Shown piece after piece: positions 1-8,106 of a DNA stretch of 46,799 bases. The stretch is taken from the NCBI GenBank assembly GCA_913063055.1, contig CAJXZK010000005.1, positions 1 to 46,799 on the forward strand, written 5' to 3'. The first letter of the stretch is position 1, and each line of letters starts with the position of its first letter. The position numbers and the translations under genes were made by a program. The DNA is from an uncultured bacterium. Lineage in GTDB: Bacteria; Cyanobacteriota; Vampirovibrionia; Obscuribacterales; Obscuribacteraceae. The notes beneath the pieces were generated by a model. It was not told the DNA's origin. It was given only the letters and a program-made list of their open reading frames with translations, and ran no database searches.

Positions 1-70
1 AATGATACGGCGACCACCGAGATCTACACCTCTCTATTCGTCGGCAGCGTCAGATGTGTATAAGAGACAG
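1..70 (+). other. Illumina/Nextera sequencing adapter (artefact)
   Basis: Bases 1-29 match the Illumina P5 flow-cell primer, 30-37 read CTCTCTAT (an i5 index), and 38-70 match the Nextera read-1 transposon end, finishing in the Tn5 mosaic end at 52-70. This is recognised from memory of the commercial oligos and is exact as far as I can read it. Genomic sequence therefore begins at 71. Any reading frame that enters 1-70, including the apparent stop codon of the first minus-strand gene, is artefactual. Confidence 0.98.
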
Positions 71-586
71 CTTTTTGTTGTGGTGAATAAATTCTATGGG
101 GTCTTCTATAGTCAGGATGTGCTTTGATTCGGTTTCGTTGATTGAATTGATCATCGAAGCCAGGGTTGTAGATTTACCAGAGCCGGTCGGGCCGGTCACC
201 AGTACCAGGCCCCGGGGCTTCTGAATTATTTCTTTGCAGATTGGCAGAAGACCTAGTTCATCGATTGATGGAATTCTCGATAGCACCACGCGCAGTGCGG
301 CCGCATAAGAGCCTCTGTCTTTGTAGACATTAACGCGGAAGCGCCCTAGGCCATCGACACCAAAGCCGCAGTCTAGTTCTAGATTGGCTTCGGCGTATTT
401 GCACTGGTCTTCGGTGAGGCAAGAAAAAATTAGGCGCTTGACGTCGTCTGAGGTGAGTTCAGGCAAGCTTGTGCGTATCAGTTTGCCCGCTACTCTTATG
501 ATTGGCGGTTCTTTGGCCTTGAGGTGCAAGTCTGAGGCTGTGCGGTCGACTACCAGCTGCAGCAGTTCCTGCATTTCAATCGACAT
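71..586 (-). CDS. pilT: Type IV pilus retraction ATPase PilT, C-terminus cut off by contig end
   Basis: The N-terminal 172 residues of a PilT-type secretion ATPase, the cytoplasmic hexameric motor that depolymerises type IV pili. Walker [10 protein letters not shown] is at about residues 132-140 and the start of the Asp-box region (TIEDPIE) at about 159-165. The Walker B, His-box and AIRNLIR-type retraction motif would lie in the missing half, as PilT is usually about 350-370 residues. The ATG at 584-586 is preceded by AAGGAG at 7 nt; a TTG one codon upstream is less likely. It follows pilB by 18 nt on the same strand, the pilB-pilT order common in cyanobacteria. The frame runs six more codons and a stop into the adapter, which are not real. 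Confidence 0.93.
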
Positions 587-604
587 CAATTCGCTCCTTG
601 TTTT

Positions 605-2683
605 TTAGGTGTTAGAGGCGGCAACCGAGTACGATGCTTCTCTCGTTGCTTGACAGTACGGACAGATTTTCCACTCACCATAGATCTCGGCGTTGCAGCC
701 TTTGCAGCAAAATTCGTGGTCGCTTTCTTCTTTTGATAAGCCGCATTTCGGGCAGCTTGTCCAACCATCGAGTTGCATTGTGCCGCAGCGCAGGCAAGAA
801 AACTTGAGGTCGTGCTGGCAAAATGGACACTTAATGAAGTCATCGGAGATTGGATTGCGGCATTTGCCACACAGTGATTCTTCGCCGGTAGTGTCAGATA
901 GCGTTACCCGAACTACTTCATCGGCACTGGTCATGCCTTGGCCAACCAGGCGCACGCTGTAGTCTTTTAGCGGAATCATGCCCGATTGTTTAGCCGCTAG
1001 TCTGATCAGTGAAGTGGTGGCACCTTTGCAAATTAGATCGCGAATTTCATCGTTCATCTTCATTACTTCAAATACACCAATTCGGTTTTTATAGCCGGTT
1101 TGATGACATTCGTCGCAGCCTTTGCCTCTAGCAAAGATCGGCCAACCATCTTCATCGGTGCGCAGTCTGTAATATTGAATGGTAGATTCAGCCAGCTTCT
1201 CTTGGTTCTTGTCTAACAAACCCAGATATTCCAAGGCGCTACGTTCTGGTGCATACTCTTCTTTGCAGTGCAGGCAGATGCGGCGCAGCAATCTTTGGGC
1301 AATTACACCGATGGTGGCCGATGATACCAGGTAGGGGTCGACTTCCATTTCGGCTAGTCTTGTCATTGCTCCTGGTGCGTCGTTGGTGTGCAGGGTGGTG
1401 AAGACAAGGTGGCCTGTCAGAGCTGCCTCTACAGCAATTTTGGCAGTTTCTCTATCGCGTGTTTCACCCACAAGTATGATGTCTGGATCTTGTCTTAAGA
1501 ATGAGCGCAATATGCGAGCAAAGTCTAGACCTTTCTCGCGTAGAACCTGCACTTGAGTAATGCCCTGCATTTCATATTCAATCGGGTCTTCAGCGGTGAG
1601 AATGTTTACCTCTGGAGTGTTGCGTTCGGCCAGGGCCGAGTAGAGGCTTGTGGTTTTACCAGAACCTGTTGGGCCGGTAACGAAGATAATTCCGTAGGGT
1701 TTGAGCACCATCTCTCTAATGAGCGAGAGGGTTTCTTTTTCAGTGATTAAATGGTCAAGACCAAAAGTGGTGCCAGTTTTGTCTAACTGTCTCATCACTA
1801 CTTTTTCGCCGTGCTTGCTTGGTATTGAGGAGACGCGGAAGTCGATGTCCTTGCCCGAGAAACGCACTCTAATTCGGCCGTCTTGCGGCAGTCGTCTTTC
1901 GGCAATATCAAGGTCGGCCATGATTTTGAAACGCGAGACCAGGGCCGCTAGAATGGCCTTGGGCAGCTTGCGGTCGACGAATAGAACACCGTCTAAACGG
2001 TAGCGGATCATGACATATTTATCTTGGGGTTCGATGTGCACATCTGAACATTGACGCTTAATTGCTTTGGCTAAAATTTGATTGGCCAGTTGTACAATTG
2101 GTGCATCTTGCGCTTGCTTGGCCAGGTCTAAGTCGTTAATGGCATCGTCGTAGTCGACTAATACATCAAGGCTAGAGAGGTCTACTTCTGACTCGATAAA
2201 GGTTTGATCGGCCTGCTCATCCCACTCTTCGGTTAGCTCATCTTGCCTGCGCGAATAGACAGTTTCCATAAAATGCTGAAAATCGTCTTCAGTGCAGACT
2301 ACCGGTCTGACCGATACGCTCTTGAGGCGATACTTAATGTCGTCTAGAGCCAGCAAGTTATTGGGATTGACCATGGCCAGAGTGAGATTTTTGCCGTCGA
2401 CTGAAAGGGGCACAACCTGATGCTGCCGCATGACTTTTTCTGGTAGAAGCTCAAGGGCGGTATGGTCGGCTTGGGCCTTGGCTAGAGAGATATAGTTGAC
2501 ACCATACTGAGTCTCCAGGGCTGTTTTAAGGTGGGTTTCATTGGCCAAGCCCAGGCGGGAAAGAATCAGCGAAATTGGTTCACCAGTCTTCATGCGCTCT
2601 TGCTGCACAATTTTGAGCTCATCGCTGGTAATCAGCCCGTTGTCCACGAGCAGTTCACCAATTTCCTTTTTAATCAGCGCCAT
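605..2683 (-). CDS. pilB: Type IV pilus extension ATPase PilB/GspE with C-terminal zinc ribbons
   Basis: A 692-residue PilB/GspE motor ATPase that powers pilus extension at the inner membrane. A GspEII N-terminal domain (about 1-150) is followed by the ATPase core with Walker A GPTGSGKTT (about 337-345), an Asp box (AEDPIEYEM), Walker B region DPDIILVGETRD, HTNDAP, and the CLHC...CDEC zinc site typical of the family. I chose the ATG at 2681-2683 because GGAAGG lies about 10 nt upstream; the frame is open 24 codons further without support. Residues about 605-682 add six CxxC pairs, readable as three zinc ribbons, which I do not know from ordinary PilB or GspE. pilT follows after 18 nt. Confidence 0.93.
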   Translation of the reverse strand: MALIKKEIGELLVDNGLITSDELKIVQQERMKTGEPISLILSRLGLANETHLKTALETQYGVNYISLAKAQADHTALELLPEKVMRQHQVVPLSVDGKNLTLAMVNPNNLLALDDIKYRLKSVSVRPVVCTEDDFQHFMETVYSRRQDELTEEWDEQADQTFIESEVDLSSLDVLVDYDDAINDLDLAKQAQDAPIVQLANQILAKAIKRQCSDVHIEPQDKYVMIRYRLDGVLFVDRKLPKAILAALVSRFKIMADLDIAERRLPQDGRIRVRFSGKDIDFRVSSIPSKHGEKVVMRQLDKTGTTFGLDHLITEKETLSLIREMVLKPYGIIFVTGPTGSGKTTSLYSALAERNTPEVNILTAEDPIEYEMQGITQVQVLREKGLDFARILRSFLRQDPDIILVGETRDRETAKIAVEAALTGHLVFTTLHTNDAPGAMTRLAEMEVDPYLVSSATIGVIAQRLLRRICLHCKEEYAPERSALEYLGLLDKNQEKLAESTIQYYRLRTDEDGWPIFARGKGCDECHQTGYKNRIGVFEVMKMNDEIRDLICKGATTSLIRLAAKQSGMIPLKDYSVRLVGQGMTSADEVVRVTLSDTTGEESLCGKCRNPISDDFIKCPFCQHDLKFSCLRCGTMQLDGWTSCPKCGLSKEESDHEFCCKGCNAEIYGEWKICPYCQATREASYSVAASNT

Positions 2684-2721
2684 ATTACAGAGACCTTCCA
2701 AATTACAAGGGTTGCCTTTTC

Positions 2722-2751
2722 CTATTATTCCCCTTGTTCCCAGCCAAGCAA
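2722..2751 (-). promoter_or_regulatory. Possible sigma70-type promoter for pilB-pilT
   Basis: Reading the minus strand, a TTGCTT box (2746-2751) and a TAATAG box (2722-2727) are 18 bp apart, about 40 bp upstream of the pilB start and inside the 227-bp divergent gap. This is pattern matching only. Confidence 0.35.
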
Positions 2752-2910
2752 TCACAATGCACGAGCCCTAGTGAAATCGATACATCTGGGTAAGTTAAGG
2801 ATGAAGTTCTAGAGGATTGGGCCATAGATTTATCGGACGAGAAAATAAAGCCAGCTGGAGCGCTTGCCCCTAGCAAACTGCCACCCAGCCTTTCGCATCT
2901 GGTTTGTACC

Positions 2911-4266
2911 TTGATTGGTTTTGCCTGGCCTGTTTTCGGTGTAGTCTTTCTGGTCTTGCTTTGCTCGACCGCTTGGTTTGCTGCCAATGTAGTGCAACTC
3001 TTCCCCGTGGCCGTGGTCTTTGCTCTTCTGGTGGGTCATTGTCTGGCTATGACCTTAGAAAGCGATCTGGCTACCCGGGCCGCTTACTTTTTTAAGAACG
3101 GTCTGCCCCTTATTTTTTATCGGCGTTTTGCCCTTGTCTATGAACCAACTAGCAGCAATAGCCCAAGTTCTGGCGAGCCCGCCAACAGTGCTACCGACAA
3201 AGCTGCTCAATGCTATGGCCATCCAGCCTTGCTTATAGGTCGTCGTCGTGTTTTGTTTGAGGCTGTGGACGAGCTCTATTTAACTTTTCTAGGAACTTTA
3301 GAGGTGCGCTCTTTTGCCAGCTGTGGCCTGGTCTTTGCTAAAGCTGAGGAGGCAGCGGCCAGTGCAGTAAATCGGCCCGATGTCTTAGTGCGTATTCCGC
3401 TGTCAATTTTGGACCTGAAAGAACAGAAAGACCTGGTGGCGCTTTTTCAGAAGTACAGACCGGGTTTGACAATAAATGACCGCCTGGTTGATCGACTGAA
3501 GTCGCCCATTGTTAAGGGGCAAAACTTGATTCAGTCGCTGGGGGCGGCTTTGCTGGTATTTGCTCTGTGTGATGTTACTTTTGCTACTTTTACCTGGCTA
3601 GAGATGCTCAAAGGCTACTATGGCGCTCAACTTTGTATGCGTCATCCCGACGAGGCTACGGCCTTCGCGCCGGGTTCAGACCCCAAAGCTCGGGCCCTTG
3701 AGCTTTTTGATCAGGCTGAGCAGTTGCGTTTGCACCCTTCCCCTGTTTCTTGGGCTTATCGGGCCTTGTTTGCCAATGGTAATTCGCAGGCTCAATTGCT
3801 GGCAATTAAGGCTGAAACTCTTTATCGCATGGGGCGTAAGGCTGAGGCTGTGGCGACATTAGAGGAAGCGATGACGGCCAAGACCAGTGGATTTAAGGCT
3901 AAGCTGCAATTGGTGCGCTATCTAGCCGAGGATGGCGAAAACAAGAAAGCTCAAGCTATTCTCGATGAGATTTTAGAAAAGCATAAAGACGTGCTCTTGC
4001 CCAGGGTATACAGCGAAGCGCTCTTGCTGGCTGAGGACGAAAAAGCCGTACCGGCGACCTATGAGAAGTATTTGCAAGTTTTAGATGAAGAGGCTTTTGG
4101 TTCTGAGCCAGCTTGGCCGCCAGGGGGTGAGAAGCCGATCATGGAAATGTGGAAGCGTGATGATTTGACCTTCTTGGCCGACCGGCTCCTGTTGAAGAAA
4201 AACGCCAATCCTACCAAGACGATTAATCCTGCCAATAGGGCCAGTCCTGCCCTTTCGCCCCCTTAG
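2911..4266 (+). CDS. Hypothetical multi-pass membrane protein with TPR-like C-terminus
   Basis: About 451 residues, not recognised as a named family. Two hydrophobic segments lie near the N-terminus (about 3-22 and 28-48), another at about 210-230, and the last ~160 residues form helical repeats resembling tetratricopeptide repeats (for example a helix pair around LYRMGRKAEAVATLEEAM). TPRs usually mediate protein contacts, so a membrane scaffold is possible, but that is inference. The start is uncertain: TTG at 2911 has no clear ribosome-binding site, and the frame stays open back to 2794 with plausible acidic coding sequence but no ATG, GTG or TTG. It is divergent from pilB. Confidence 0.65.
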   Translation: MIGFAWPVFGVVFLVLLCSTAWFAANVVQLFPVAVVFALLVGHCLAMTLESDLATRAAYFFKNGLPLIFYRRFALVYEPTSSNSPSSGEPANSATDKAAQCYGHPALLIGRRRVLFEAVDELYLTFLGTLEVRSFASCGLVFAKAEEAAASAVNRPDVLVRIPLSILDLKEQKDLVALFQKYRPGLTINDRLVDRLKSPIVKGQNLIQSLGAALLVFALCDVTFATFTWLEMLKGYYGAQLCMRHPDEATAFAPGSDPKARALELFDQAEQLRLHPSPVSWAYRALFANGNSQAQLLAIKAETLYRMGRKAEAVATLEEAMTAKTSGFKAKLQLVRYLAEDGENKKAQAILDEILEKHKDVLLPRVYSEALLLAEDEKAVPATYEKYLQVLDEEAFGSEPAWPPGGEKPIMEMWKRDDLTFLADRLLLKKNANPTKTINPANRASPALSPP

Positions 4267-4386
4267 CTTAAAAGCCATTTATATACAAATCTGCTGATCT
4301 GGCCTGAAAGAGTGTGCTCCTTGACAAATCTCTAGTAACATTAGGCTGGTTCATAAGTGCTTAGCAGTTTTTGAGTAGCAGCTATT

Positions 4387-5667
4387 TTGGTAGAACAAAA
4401 GATTAGTCGTCGCATAGTGAGCTCCGCATGTCTGGCGGCAGTGCTTGTGGCCGCAATCGATGTGCTCGTTGGTGTCAGCCATCCGCTCGCTGCTATCAAT
4501 ACTGTTAACACCGACAAAGCTGAACCTTACAACGCTGTGGTTGCCGTAAAACGAGCGATGCAGCAAGATCAGCGTGAGCAGAAGGAAGGGGTTAGCACCA
4601 CTGCTGGTAGTGCCTCACGTCCGGTGCTTTTGCTTGGCTCTTCACTTGTGGTGGCACCGGCTTTGCAGTGCGAAGCGATTTTTACTGGCAAAGAGTTTAA
4701 GCGCTTTCATCAGCGGCGTCTGACAAGTTTTGAAAACTATTTGGAACACTCGCTGGTCAAAGAGGCTGGCTCTAGTGCCAATGCAAATGCTAGTTTCGTG
4801 CGCAGCTATTGCCTGGCCATGGGTGGCCAAATGGCCTCTGATGCGTTTCTTGTGGCAAAAGAAGTATTGCCGGCTTCGTCAGAGGCAACCGCGGGAACGT
4901 CAATTGTCTATGGCATAGCCCCGCGTGATTTCCAGGATAATCTCTTCCCTCGCATTGATGCTAGTCCGATTTTTAGAATTTTTGCCAAGGCCGCAGATTT
5001 GCCCCAGTTATTTCATAGTGAGCCAACAATGACTTCGGTGGACCGCACTTCGGCCTGTGGTGAGCGCCTGTCCAGTCTTTATCGCTATCGCACTGATTGG
5101 CAAAATCTCTTTGCTATCAGAGCCAAACGCGCCATTGAAAAGTGTTTGCCATTTGTTGTTTTCGATAAGTATTACGATACACTTACCCTTAAGCCGCAGA
5201 AGAAAGGTTTGCTACCTGGTGAAGCGATTGGCACACCAATGGTGGTGCCTAACTGTGCTGTTGATCACGCTGATTGGCAGACTACAGAAGAAGAATACAA
5301 AAGACGTTACACGCCGGTGCAGATTAGTCGGGCAGAGGCTCAGTTTGATTATTTTGAAAAGCTTTTACTACTCTGTCAGGAGCGCAAAGTTAACTTGATG
5401 GTAGTGAATATGCCCCTCTCTCAAGATAACATGAAGGCTTTGCCTAAGAGCTTCTACAAGCAATATCTCAGTCATGCCGAGCAACTCTGCAATCAGTATG
5501 GCGTTGAGTTTGTTGACCTCAATCAAGGGCAATGGACGAACAACAGTAACTTTGTGGATTCTGTGCACTTGAAGCCTGAAAATAGCACAACATTTATGCA
5601 GAAGCTGGCAAAGCTAACCGCGGCCTCTAATCTGTCACTTGCTCTTAAGCGCAGCAGTTCTATTTAA
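4387..5667 (+). CDS. SGNH hydrolase-like envelope protein, paralogue A (unlinked copy)
   Basis: 426 residues with an N-terminal hydrophobic segment (about 12-30, signal anchor). It shares a signature with the three tandem minus-strand genes at 8097-12185: LGSSL (candidate nucleophile Ser85/86), GGQMASD, YGIAPRDFQDN, an acidic/basic EEEYKRRY stretch, and a C-terminal DSVHL (Asp391, His394). The Ser near the N-terminus plus a C-terminal DxxH is the SGNH/GDSL layout, as in AlgJ/AlgX-like and DUF1574-type partners of MBOAT acyltransferases. Probable role: periplasmic acyl transfer or ester handling on an envelope glycan (inference). Starts at TTG 4387 without a strong ribosome-binding site; the in-frame GTG at 4417 region is an alternative. 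Convergent with hxlR, 10 bp apart. Confidence 0.78.
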   Translation: MVEQKISRRIVSSACLAAVLVAAIDVLVGVSHPLAAINTVNTDKAEPYNAVVAVKRAMQQDQREQKEGVSTTAGSASRPVLLLGSSLVVAPALQCEAIFTGKEFKRFHQRRLTSFENYLEHSLVKEAGSSANANASFVRSYCLAMGGQMASDAFLVAKEVLPASSEATAGTSIVYGIAPRDFQDNLFPRIDASPIFRIFAKAADLPQLFHSEPTMTSVDRTSACGERLSSLYRYRTDWQNLFAIRAKRAIEKCLPFVVFDKYYDTLTLKPQKKGLLPGEAIGTPMVVPNCAVDHADWQTTEEEYKRRYTPVQISRAEAQFDYFEKLLLLCQERKVNLMVVNMPLSQDNMKALPKSFYKQYLSHAEQLCNQYGVEFVDLNQGQWTNNSNFVDSVHLKPENSTTFMQKLAKLTAASNLSLALKRSSSI

Positions 5668-5677
5668 CAATTATTCT

Positions 5678-6028
5678 TTAATCGTTAGTTGAGTTGGCTA
5701 GCGCTGTGCTGGTGTCTTCTATATTGGCCAGACCCCAGCGAACAAATTCGCGCAGTAAAGGAGCGGTACTCATGCCCTTTTCTGTGGCTGAATAAGCCAT
5801 GCGAAAACGGTGGCTGCTGTATGGAGCTTTCGTGATTAACCCAGCCTTTTCTAGCTTGTGCAGGCGGTCTGTAAGAATGTTTGTGGCGATCTTTTCAGGC
5901 GAATCAAGAAACTGTTCGAACCTACTTTTGTTCAAAATGACAATGTCGCGTAAGACTAGCAATGTCCACTTATCGCCAAGTAGGTCGAGGGTGCAGGCTA
6001 TGGGGCAGTCGGATCTTCTCACCATCAC
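5678..6028 (-). CDS. HxlR-family winged-helix transcriptional regulator
   Basis: 116 residues, typical HxlR length. The N-terminal CPIACTLDLLGDKWTLLVLRD block, an FEQFLDSPEKIATNILTDRL recognition region and LEKAGLI wing are characteristic, with a conserved N-terminal Cys8 that in some relatives senses oxidants or electrophiles. The GTG at 6026-6028 and the ATG at 6023-6025 are adjacent candidate starts; neither has a strong Shine-Dalgarno. It is divergently oriented to the ketosynthase gene across 136 bp, so it probably controls that gene and itself (inference from arrangement). Effector unknown. Confidence 0.9.
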   Translation of the reverse strand: MMVRRSDCPIACTLDLLGDKWTLLVLRDIVILNKSRFEQFLDSPEKIATNILTDRLHKLEKAGLITKAPYSSHRFRMAYSATEKGMSTAPLLREFVRWGLANIEDTSTALANSTND

Positions 6029-6085
6029 TTTATCGTACTAGATTTGCCCGCTATATCAAGGTTTATCAAACAGTTAGCTGACTAT

Positions 6086-6127
6086 TTGACCTTTATAACT
6101 TGTAACTTGCAATCTACGTGTTAGTAT
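6086..6127 (+). promoter_or_regulatory. Divergent hxlR-ketosynthase control region
   Basis: The best plus-strand boxes I see are TTGTAA (6100-6105) and TAGTAT (6122-6127), 16 bp apart, placing a start about 30 nt before the ketosynthase ATG. A direct repeat ACTTG-TA-ACTTG (6098-6109) and an imperfect dyad AGTTAGCTGACT (6072-6083) lie here and could be regulator contacts. Weak evidence. Confidence 0.3.
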
Positions 6128-6164
6128 GTAGTTATCGATATTTTTGCTGGTCCAGGAGTCTATT

Positions 6165-7406
6165 ATGTTTAGAAGAGTTGTAGTCAGTGGCGTTGGTGCC
6201 ATAACACCTTTTGGGCAGAGCGAGAATTTCTTTCAGCACCTTGTGAAGGGAAATTCTGCCATTGGCGAGTTGTCAGCTATTGCCCCAGAGCTGATGAGCT
6301 ATTGCCGTATTGTTGGGGAAGTTCGTGACTTTGAGGCCAACGATTTTGTTTCGGCTAAAAACAAAACGAGAATGGATAGATTTATTCAAATGGCCGTGGC
6401 CGCTAGCTCTCTTGCTCGGTCTGATGCGCGTCTACCCGATAAATTTGACCAACCAGAGCGTGTCGGTGTCAGTGTGGGCTCTGCTGCTGGTGGCTTTGAG
6501 ACGATTGAGAATAACTTTTACCGCATGTTGAAGCGCGGCCCAGATAAGTGCTCGCCTTTTACTGTGCCTATGATGATTGTGAATATGGCCTCTGGCTGGG
6601 TTTCAATTCTTCAAGGAGCAGAGGGCTATAGCTCCTGTGTCAGCACCGCCTGTGCCACCGGCTCTTCTGCTATCGGTGACGCTATGCGCACCATTCAGCT
6701 TGGTCAGGCCGACGTTATGTTCGCTGGTGGAGCCGATGCACCAATTACATCCTTATGCATGGCTGGCTTTGCTTCTTCAAAAGTATTGTCTGGGCGCAAT
6801 AGTGATCCTGCTGCTGCCTCGCGCCCCTTCGATCAAGAGCGTGATGGCTTTGTTATGTCAGAAGGTGCATGCGTACTCGTTCTGGAAGAATTAGAGCATG
6901 CTAAGGCCAGAGGCGCTCGCATCTATGCCGAGTTAGTTGGTTTCGGATGCGTCAGTGATGCTTATGATATTACCTCACCGCGCCAGGATGGTGATGGTGC
7001 AAAGAGGGCGATGCTTCAGGCTATGTCTCAGGCCGGGTGGGCCAGTAATCAAATTGACTATATCAATGCCCACGCCACTTCTACTCTTGTTGGTGATCGC
7101 TCGGAAGCTAATGCTATCCGTGCCGTTCTTGGTGAGCATGTCAGCGCAGTTCCAGTCAGTGCCACCAAGTCAATGACTGGTCATATGCTTGGTGCCGCTG
7201 GAGCTATAGAGGCAGCAATCTGCTGCCTCTCAATTGCCAATGGAGTAATTCCACCGACTATCAATCTGCATGCCGTTGACCCCCTATGTCAACTCAATCA
7301 CGTCGCCAATGTTGCTTTGAAAGTGCCGGTGGAGCGCGCCATGTCAAACAGTTTCGGCTTTGGTACTCACAATACGGCCCTGGCCTTTCAGCGTTTAGTT
7401 GATTGA
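6165..7406 (+). CDS. Beta-ketoacyl-ACP synthase, FabF (KAS II) type
   Basis: 413 residues, normal for KAS II, which condenses malonyl-ACP with an acyl-ACP in fatty-acid chain extension. The thiolase fold carries the full catalytic set: Cys163 in STACATGSS, His303 in NAHATST, Lys335 and His340 in KSMTGHMLGAAGA. ATG 6165 has GGAG 6 nt upstream; an upstream in-frame TTG at 6144 lacks this. No acyl-carrier protein, FabG or malonyltransferase gene adjoins it, and its partner is a divergent HxlR regulator. It may therefore be a second, inducible or specialised ketosynthase and not the housekeeping fabF; I leave the symbol blank for that reason. Confidence 0.92.
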   Translation: MFRRVVVSGVGAITPFGQSENFFQHLVKGNSAIGELSAIAPELMSYCRIVGEVRDFEANDFVSAKNKTRMDRFIQMAVAASSLARSDARLPDKFDQPERVGVSVGSAAGGFETIENNFYRMLKRGPDKCSPFTVPMMIVNMASGWVSILQGAEGYSSCVSTACATGSSAIGDAMRTIQLGQADVMFAGGADAPITSLCMAGFASSKVLSGRNSDPAAASRPFDQERDGFVMSEGACVLVLEELEHAKARGARIYAELVGFGCVSDAYDITSPRQDGDGAKRAMLQAMSQAGWASNQIDYINAHATSTLVGDRSEANAIRAVLGEHVSAVPVSATKSMTGHMLGAAGAIEAAICCLSIANGVIPPTINLHAVDPLCQLNHVANVALKVPVERAMSNSFGFGTHNTALAFQRLVD

Positions 7407-7425
7407 TTTATTCATTGATTTGGCC

Positions 7426-8106
7426 TTAATCAGGTAATTGCTTGTTCTTCTCAGCCTTCAAGCTATAGAGCAAGCTCCGCACTTCAGTACTTGTGGGGTC
7501 GAGCTCTAAGGCTTGGGTTGCGGCGTCTATTTCACCATCAAGGTCGTTGTGCACCATGGCATCATGAATGAGAATCATCCAGGCCTGAAGAAAATTCTTG
7601 TTTATTGATAGGGCTCGACGAGCACATTGAGCTGCCGATTCAGTGTCTTTCATTCTCATATAGAGGGCTGCCATAGCGGTTTGGGCCCATTCAAATTTGG
7701 GATAGCGATTGGCCAGGTCAGTAAAAACTGCTAAGGCATCATGGGGGTTTTGTGAGCGCATTAGCACGTCACCCTGCTTATACATATCATTGCAAGTTTG
7801 TGACACCGGGTATAGTGGCAGATATGCTTTGAGCATGATTCTAGCCTTCTTGCCGGTTCCTTGTTTGTCAGCGCTGGCTGGGCCGCTCAGCTTATCTATT
7901 TCTTGATAGAGCTTCCTTGCTTTCTCAAAGTTTAAGTGCCCCATTTCTAGCTCGGCATTGCGGTAGAGTTGGTCGAAATTTCGACTGGGTGAAGCTGACT
8001 TTGGGGCGGTCGCCGCAGCGGCCTTGGCTCCTGCAGGCAGAGCCGATAACCAAAGGCTCGCCGGTATTGTGAAAAGGAGAGTGAAGGCGAGGACAACTAT
8101 TGCCAT
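7426..8106 (-). CDS. Exported TPR-repeat protein, last gene of the MBOAT/SGNH operon
   Basis: 226 residues. An N-terminal signal peptide or anchor (about 1-28, hydrophobic then Ala-rich) is followed by an alanine-rich linker and helical repeats from about residue 45; the pairs around AVFTDLANRYPKFEWAQTAM, MKDTESAAQCARRALSINKN and DLDGEIDAATQALELDPTS read as TPR units. TPR proteins commonly assemble partners, and similar repeat proteins (AlgK) scaffold alginate export, so an assembly role for the acylation system is plausible. Its ATG (8104-8106) overlaps the end of the preceding SGNH gene by 10 bp, indicating translational coupling. Confidence 0.82.
   Translation of the reverse strand: MAIVVLAFTLLFTIPASLWLSALPAGAKAAAATAPKSASPSRNFDQLYRNAELEMGHLNFEKARKLYQEIDKLSGPASADKQGTGKKARIMLKAYLPLYPVSQTCNDMYKQGDVLMRSQNPHDALAVFTDLANRYPKFEWAQTAMAALYMRMKDTESAAQCARRALSINKNFLQAWMILIHDAMVHNDLDGEIDAATQALELDPTSTEVRSLLYSLKAEKNKQLPD

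Noticed and set aside
50..70. Apparent C-terminus and stop codon of PilT
   Set aside because: These codons are within the sequencing adapter; the natural protein continues beyond the contig.
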